Below, one piece after another: positions 59,745-64,000 of a stretch of 64,000 nt of DNA; position 1 is the first letter of the stretch; each line of letters opens with the position of its first letter. Source of the DNA: UBA1660 sp964462035 (GTDB taxonomy: Bacteria; Myxococcota_A; Polyangia; Polyangiales; Houyiibacteriaceae); contig CAYXAP010000008.1 in NCBI GenBank assembly GCA_964462035.1, forward strand, positions 124,001 through 188,000. The letters are read 5' to 3'. The translations under genes and the position numbers were made by a program. A model generated the notes under the pieces. That model worked only from the letters and a program-made list of their open reading frames with translations. It did no database searches and was not told the origin of the DNA.

Positions 59745-60713
59745 TCAGTTCGTTCGGTGGATGAGCACGCCCTCGTTGAGGGTCGAGCTCAGGGTCTGAC
59801 CGCCGACGGCCCACACGCCACCCTCGGGATCGATCCATGCCCCATGCAGATTTTGGTCCAGATAGAAGCCCAAGTCGACCTCGGCCCAGCCGTCGCTTCC
59901 CCGGGTGAATACGGCGCCGTAAAGGCCGACGGCGACACCGAATTCCCCCGATCCCATGCAGACCCCGGACAGCCCCGGGACGAGGCCGCCGGTGGGTGTC
60001 ACGTTGTGCCAGCCATCATCTTCCAGCTCCACGATGACCCCATTGGCGATGCCGCCAACGGCCGCGAAGCGCCCGCCCGATTGGTGCACCGTGAAGAGCG
60101 AGGAGCCGACGCCAGTCGCCTCCTGAGTGAGCGTCGACCCATCCCAGTAGAGCGCGACCCCGTTCTCACCGACCAGCCAGACGTCCGCAGCGCTGGTCCC
60201 GTTCACCTTCCACATCGCCGACGTGCTCGCGATGTCCCCAGGCAGCGTCTCCGCCTCCCAGACGTCGCCCCGAAGCCGCCAGACGAAGCCCTCGGTGCTC
60301 GGGGCCCCACCGACCGCCCACATCTCCGTGGGGGACGCGCCCCAGATGCCGAACACCGTGGCGGTCCCGGGCGTGTCCATGACCTCGAACGCCGTGCCGT
60401 CGTAGCGGAGGATCACCCCGCCCTCTCCGCCCATGTAGATGGGGCCGCCTTCGAAGCCATGCACCCACCAGAGCGTTCCCGCGCTCTGGCCCGTCTCGAC
60501 CCGGACCCAGTCGTCGCCCTCGCGGTGCAAGACCACCGGTCCGCTGCCATCGCGCGCGTCGGCGCCGACCGCCCAGACGTCGTCGGCGCTCGTGCCCCAG
60601 ACGGCGAGCAGCGCCCCCGGGAGCTCCTCCTGCACCACCTCCCAGGTCGGTGCGTCGTCGCCACAAGCGGACACGAGCAGCAGCCCTGAAGCCAAGATCA
60701 GTCGAACCAGCAT
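59745..60713 (-). CDS. WAVG-type beta-propeller lipoprotein
   Basis: 322 aa from ATG 60713. Signal LVRLILASGLLLVSAC with lipobox Cys17. Repeats of the GTSADDVWAVGADARDGSG, GASPTEMWAVGGAPSTEG and GTSAADVWLVGENGVALYWD kind are typical of the kelch/BNR-like propellers in myxobacterial lipoproteins. No catalytic signature. First gene of the four-gene operon that runs to the P460-like gene. Longer upstream readings extend into the divergent gene. Confidence 0.75.
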   Translation of the reverse strand: MLVRLILASGLLLVSACGDDAPTWEVVQEELPGALLAVWGTSADDVWAVGADARDGSGPVVLHREGDDWVRVETGQSAGTLWWVHGFEGGPIYMGGEGGVILRYDGTAFEVMDTPGTATVFGIWGASPTEMWAVGGAPSTEGFVWRLRGDVWEAETLPGDIASTSAMWKVNGTSAADVWLVGENGVALYWDGSTLTQEATGVGSSLFTVHQSGGRFAAVGGIANGVIVELEDDGWHNVTPTGGLVPGLSGVCMGSGEFGVAVGLYGAVFTRGSDGWAEVDLGFYLDQNLHGAWIDPEGGVWAVGGQTLSSTLNEGVLIHRTN

Positions 60714-60792
60714 GGAGCCGACTATTGCAGACGAATCCGAGCCCGGCGACCGCGGGCTTGCGCGAGTCGTCACCCGAGGCGAGCCTTCCGCC

Positions 60793-61464
60793 GTGGACCC
60801 CTTCGTCCTTCCGGCCATCGGCCTCGGCGCGTTCGCCATCATCGCAGGCGCGCGATGGTTCCTCGCCCGGGAACAGCGACTCAAGCGACGCATCAAGACG
60901 CTGCCCCTCAGCTCCATCGGCGAGACCCCGGAGCTCCAGGACGTCCGAGTGACCGGTCAGCTCGCCTACCTCGGCGACCGTGCGCCGCTCGAGGCGCCCC
61001 TCTCCGGTCGTCCCTGTGCGGCGTGGCGCGTCGTCGTCCGCGAGCGTCGCGGCTCGGGGAAGAACAAGCGGTGGGTGACCGTCCTGGTCGAGAGCGACTC
61101 CCGTGACTTCGTCCTCGAAGACGGGACCGGCCGCGCCATCGTCGACGGCACGCTGGTCGAGCTCGCGCTCGACTTCGATCGCAAGGGCGGCGCCGGGTTC
61201 TTCAGCGGCCCGAGTCCTACCCTCGAGCAGTTCCTCCACGAGCGCGGCATCGCGACCAAAGGCGTCGTCTTCGGCAAGACCCTCGACTATCGGGAGGGCG
61301 CCCTCGAAGCGGGAGAACAGGTCACCGTGGCCGGCTCCGGCACCTGGGAGAACGACCCGAGCCAGCGCGGCAAGGGCTACCGGGACGTCGGCAAGCTCCT
61401 GCGCGTGGGCGCCATGAGCGACGGCAACCTCTTCGCCACCGATGACCCGAAACTCGCCCGCTGA
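60793..61464 (+). CDS. GIDE-like membrane protein
   Basis: About 223 aa from GTG 60793. A longer frame starts at ATG 60712, whose codon would overlap the divergent gene's ATG, so I prefer the GTG. One transmembrane helix (AIGLGAFAIIAGARWFL) is followed by a domain like the GIDE region of mitochondrial E3 ligases: LQDVRVTGQLAYLGDRAPLE, PLSGRPCAAWRVVV, DFVLEDGTGRAIVDGT, FGKTLDYREGALEAGEQVTV. Bacterial GIDE proteins lack a RING finger, as here. Function unknown. Confidence 0.6.
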   Translation: MDPFVLPAIGLGAFAIIAGARWFLAREQRLKRRIKTLPLSSIGETPELQDVRVTGQLAYLGDRAPLEAPLSGRPCAAWRVVVRERRGSGKNKRWVTVLVESDSRDFVLEDGTGRAIVDGTLVELALDFDRKGGAGFFSGPSPTLEQFLHERGIATKGVVFGKTLDYREGALEAGEQVTVAGSGTWENDPSQRGKGYRDVGKLLRVGAMSDGNLFATDDPKLAR

Positions 61465-61473
61465 ACGATGCGC

Positions 61474-61842
61474 TCAGTCCATGCCGAGCATCTCGCGAAC
61501 CACGGCGAGGAGCTCGAAGAAGCCGGCGCCCTTGATCAGGTAGCGGGTCCCGGGGAGCTTCATCGCCACCGAGCGCACCCGCTGCTCGTCGAGCGCCGAG
61601 TAGATCAGCAGCTTGTGCGGCTCGAGGCCGAGCTCGCCGGCGCGCTCGACGATGGCCTCGCCACCGAGTGCGGGCATCATGATGTCCAACACCACGAGCC
61701 GCGGCTCTCCCTCGGCGATGGCGGTGCCGATGCCGAAGGGGCTGTCACAGGTCGCCACCGAGAGGCCGTGGGCGCTGAGGAAGCGCTCCGTCGTCTCCAG
61801 CAGGAGCTTGTCGTCCTCGACCAGCAGCACGTCGACGGCCAC
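61474..61842 (-). CDS. stand-alone response regulator receiver
   Basis: 122 aa, receiver domain only. Acidic pocket Glu9-Asp10-Asp11, phosphoryl-acceptor Asp53 in LVVLDIMMPALGG, switch Ser82 in LIYSALDE and Lys104 in YLIKGAG are all in place. It has no output domain, so it must act through protein partners, as CheY-like or phosphorelay intermediates do. No histidine kinase is in the window. GAGGAGC-like sequence upstream; ends 10 bp before the convergent GIDE-like gene. Confidence 0.9.
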   Translation of the reverse strand: MAVDVLLVEDDKLLLETTERFLSAHGLSVATCDSPFGIGTAIAEGEPRLVVLDIMMPALGGEAIVERAGELGLEPHKLLIYSALDEQRVRSVAMKLPGTRYLIKGAGFFELLAVVREMLGMD

Positions 61843-61874
61843 GATCGGAGCCTATCAGAGGTCAGCGGGGCGTT

Positions 61875-62747
61875 TCAGGGCGCCGAGCGCTCGTCGCGCC
61901 CCAGCCTCAGATCGAGCCCCGGCCAGCAGGCGCGCCAGTCGCCCTCCGGCGCCGACGTCAGCACGAGCGTACTCAGCGTGGGCACCAGGGTGCGGAGCTC
62001 CGTGAGCTCCGCCAGCGAGAGTTGGGCCAGCGTCGTCTGTCGTAGCGAGAGCCGCTTGAGGTGGCTCCACTCGCCGAGGGGTGCGAGCGCCTCCAGCGAG
62101 AGCTCCACCGGGCTCCCCGTCGTCTCGAACGCGAGCCCGGCGACATCGCCAGCGGTGAAGAGACCGAGGTTCGGTGCGATGAAGACGGGCGGGCTCATCC
62201 GGTCGGGCTTCCCATCGAAGATCAGGGTCAGGCCGATTCGCGTCGGTAGCTTCGCGAGCTCGGCAACGTGCTGGTCACTCGCGAGCTTCTTGGTCCCGAG
62301 CAGTCCGAGCCGCTCCAGCGCTTCGAGCTGCCCCATCCCCGGAGGCAGGCCGCGCCCGACCCGAAGCTCGAGCGCTCGCTGGTGATCGAGCGTCGAAAAG
62401 ACGGCCGGGCCGCCGATCCGCGCGATCGCTCCGGGGAGCGCCTTGACCCCTCGAGCCGCCAAGAGCCCCTGACAGAAGGCCACTTGGTCGAGGCCCGCCG
62501 CCTCCGCGGCGACGCACGCCTTCTTTTCCGACATCGACTTGTCGAAGCCGGCCACACCGCGCGAACCGAGTACCGCGCCGAGCACCTCGCGTTCCCGCTT
62601 GGATGGCTTGCCGACCGCCAGACATGCGGCGATCAGTGGCGTCCACGAGTCGCCGGAGCTCGCTGCGCCTTCCACGAGGGCGCGTCGGTCGAGCACCTGA
62701 CCAACCTGCGGGTCGAGATGCATGGGCCAGCTGGGATCGTAGGGCAT
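61875..62747 (-). CDS. hypothetical protein, leucine-rich repeat-like end
   Basis: 290 aa. The first half is Ala-rich helical (AASSGDSWTPLIAACLAVGK, KKACVAAEAAGLDQVAFCQG). The last third has a leucine-rich rhythm (GEWSHLKRLSLRQTTLAQLS, LAELTELRTLVPTLSTLVL) reminiscent of the LRR-type tails of myxobacterial TIGR02996-domain proteins. No export signal. Follows the HIT gene by 18 nt on the same strand, probably co-transcribed. Confidence 0.6.
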   Translation of the reverse strand: MPYDPSWPMHLDPQVGQVLDRRALVEGAASSGDSWTPLIAACLAVGKPSKREREVLGAVLGSRGVAGFDKSMSEKKACVAAEAAGLDQVAFCQGLLAARGVKALPGAIARIGGPAVFSTLDHQRALELRVGRGLPPGMGQLEALERLGLLGTKKLASDQHVAELAKLPTRIGLTLIFDGKPDRMSPPVFIAPNLGLFTAGDVAGLAFETTGSPVELSLEALAPLGEWSHLKRLSLRQTTLAQLSLAELTELRTLVPTLSTLVLTSAPEGDWRACWPGLDLRLGRDERSAP

Positions 62748-62765
62748 GGGCGCCGAGTCTAGCGC

Positions 62766-63215
62766 TCAATCGGCCGAAGGCATCTTGGCGGCGATGGACG
62801 CAGCCTGCTCGTCCAGCACTCGCCGCGGCGCCTGCCCCAGAAGCGCCACCGCCGGCCGCTTGGCGAGCGCCGCGAAGACCTTCGGCAGGTCGCCGCGGGT
62901 CCGCGGCAGCACGTGCAGGTGGACATGGGGCACCGTCTGGTTCGCGATGGGTCCGTCGTTGATCAGGAAGTGCACGTCGCCGCTCGGCACCGGTGACGCA
63001 CGCACGGCCGCGGCGACCCGCGCACCGGTCGTGAAGAGCGCGGCCTGCTCCGCGGGCTCGAGCTCGTGCACGTACTGCGCGTGCCGCTTCGGGATGATCA
63101 GCACGTGCCCCGGCAGGAAGGGGTAGATGTCCATGAAGGCGAGGAAGTCGCCCTCGTCGAGCACCACGCTCGCCTCGGCGTCGCCACGAACGATCGCGCA
63201 GAAGATGCAGCTCAC
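62766..63215 (-). CDS. HIT family hydrolase
   Basis: 149 aa. Starts with CIFCAIVRGD (zinc-binding Cys3 and Cys6 in many members) and has the histidine triad HVHLHV at 97-102. FPGHVLIIPKRH-type segment at 34-45 is standard. Hydrolyses nucleotide phosphoramidates or AMP conjugates. Cytosolic. ATG 63215 matches the family start. First gene of a two-gene unit with the hypothetical protein. Confidence 0.93.
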   Translation of the reverse strand: MSCIFCAIVRGDAEASVVLDEGDFLAFMDIYPFLPGHVLIIPKRHAQYVHELEPAEQAALFTTGARVAAAVRASPVPSGDVHFLINDGPIANQTVPHVHLHVLPRTRGDLPKVFAALAKRPAVALLGQAPRRVLDEQAASIAAKMPSAD

Positions 63216-63295
63216 CCAGGGATGGTATCCGACTCGGCACTACGGCAAGCATGCGCTCCACCGTTCTTCCGGCGGCTGGTACGCCGCGGACCGAA

Positions 63296-63327
63296 GGTCA
63301 TCGACCGCACGTACCCGGTCGATGACC
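63296..63327. terminator. 11-bp inverted repeat between two minus-strand genes
   Basis: GGTCATCGACC (63296-63306), a 10-nt loop, GGTCGATGACC (63317-63327): a perfect stem 21 nt past the stop of the membrane gene. There is no T-run, so it could be a Rho-dependent pause, an mRNA-stabilising stem or an operator. Confidence 0.45.
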
Positions 63328-63347
63328 GAGACCGTCGCCAGGCGAGG

Positions 63348-64000
63348 TCAGGCGAAGACCTCTGCAACGGCGGCAGCGTCGATCGGCGCCGACGGCTCGC
63401 GAATCTGCCGATGGAGCCCGAGGAACACCAGCGAGCTGAACGAGAGGAAGAACGCGTCCACGACCGCGTAGCCGAACATGCAGACCGCTTGAGCGACCAC
63501 CCATCCCTCCGCCGAGAGGTTCGAGTACGACGCGCCCACGCTGATGACGGCGAACACCGCCACACCGACGGCGTACCCGAACGAGGGCAGCGCGACCGCG
63601 GCGAGCAGACGCCAGCGGTGGCCCCGGCTGAGCACCCACGAGTGCTCGAGCGAATCGAAGACGCCTAGGCCGTCGACCGCGGCGAACGCTTCGGCGAGCG
63701 AGAGGCCAACGAAGACGATGATCCCTGGAACGATGAGCAACAGAGCGCCGCCCAGGGTACCGATGACCACGCAGAGCTCGATCAGGGCCACGCGGAAGAA
63801 GAGGACGGGCACCCGCCGAAGGGCCGTCGCCCAGCGGAGCCGACCACTCAGCGCGTCGACAGCGGCAGCGAGCACCACGGCCTGGGTGATCGTGCTGACG
63901 AGTAGATCGAGCCAGCGGTTGTCGTACCTCGAGACGCGATCGGCGGTGTCCCAACTCACCCCGAGCTCGAGCACGGGGGCGAAGGGAAGGATCGCCGTCG
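63348..64000 (-). CDS. multi-spanning membrane protein, 5' end beyond the window
   Basis: At least 217 residues visible; the frame stays open to the right edge, so the true start is outside. Several hydrophobic helices (ALIELCVVIGTLGGALLLIV, LLAAVALPSFGYAVGVAVFA, AQAVCMFGYAVVDAFFLSFS). The segment PGIIVFVGLSLAEAFAAVDG then LGVFDSLEHSWVLSRGHRWR resembles the glycerophosphodiesterase-type membrane domain/DUF975-like proteins, which are of uncertain function. Family assignment tentative. Confidence 0.55.
   Translation of the reverse strand, partial: TAILPFAPVLELGVSWDTADRVSRYDNRWLDLLVSTITQAVVLAAAVDALSGRLRWATALRRVPVLFFRVALIELCVVIGTLGGALLLIVPGIIVFVGLSLAEAFAAVDGLGVFDSLEHSWVLSRGHRWRLLAAVALPSFGYAVGVAVFAVISVGASYSNLSAEGWVVAQAVCMFGYAVVDAFFLSFSSLVFLGLHRQIREPSAPIDAAAVAEVFA

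Noticed and set aside
60711..60714. Overlapping divergent ATG codons (CATG) as start sites of both neighbours
   Set aside because: Possible, but leaves no room for the ribosome binding site on either strand; GTG 60793 gives a better membrane helix at the N terminus of the plus-strand gene.

Overview
The window is about 68% GC and looks like a chromosomal segment of a Myxococcota bacterium, most likely near Polyangiales/Sandaracinaceae. This is inferred from the gene content: many lipoproteins with Asp/Ala/Gly-rich linkers, Cys-rich repeat lipoproteins, a protein with a MYXO-CTERM-like tail and a metal-binding DNDC motif, a DUF2330 relic, and a Ser/Thr kinase with a PEGA tail. It is a scaffold, not a closed sequence: 100 Ns lie at 16452-16551. 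No rRNA, tRNA, CRISPR array or intact transposase was seen.

Layout. 0-7 kb: TonB-like protein, a YXWGXW-type lipoprotein, a UDP-sugar pyrophosphorylase and two uncharacterised lipoproteins. 7-22 kb: an accessory region where small orphan genes, an ankyrin-DUF1963 protein, a beta-helix lipoprotein, a DUF4132-like protein and an FG-GAP protein sit among at least a dozen broken genes. Those include nucleotidyltransferase, trehalose-phosphatase-like, GMC oxidoreductase, DUF2330, BRCT and bile-acid/sodium symporter pieces. A dispersed hairpin repeat, always in the same orientation, occurs here in five full or partial copies. A second 25-bp repeat flanks the beta-helix gene. 22-29.8 kb: a divergent hydrolase/LysR pair, a CBM9-like exported protein, rlmN, a VOC protein, a DUF1990 protein and a GH5 endoglycoceramidase-like lipoprotein.

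29.9-34.5 kb, minus strand: five tightly overlapping genes (AMP-forming ligase, PLP aminotransferase, asparagine-synthetase-like amidotransferase without its glutaminase nucleophile, acyl carrier protein, hexapeptide acetyltransferase). They read as a compact, apparently undescribed biosynthetic operon that would load an acyl or aminoacyl group onto the carrier protein, transaminate, form an amide and acetylate. 34.6-39.7 kb, minus strand: a run of two Cys-rich lipoproteins, an ECF sigma factor with a probable membrane anti-sigma partner, an outer-membrane-type protein and a lipoprotein, perhaps one envelope regulon.

39.7-54.2 kb: mostly ordinary housekeeping and surface genes. These are DUF2071, dapD, a PEGA-tailed Ser/Thr kinase divergent from a nidogen-like MYXO-CTERM-like protein with a structured 5' leader, a GH5-like glycosidase, arsM of the arsenosugar type, ndk, a GT39-like membrane protein, a methyltransferase and mdh. 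54.3-60.7 kb: lipoprotein beta-propellers, including a four-gene operon of a WAVG propeller, two NHL proteins and a P460-like haem lipoprotein, facing a third NHL lipoprotein. 60.8-64 kb: a GIDE-like membrane protein, a stand-alone receiver, a hypothetical protein, a HIT hydrolase and a membrane protein that runs off the right edge.
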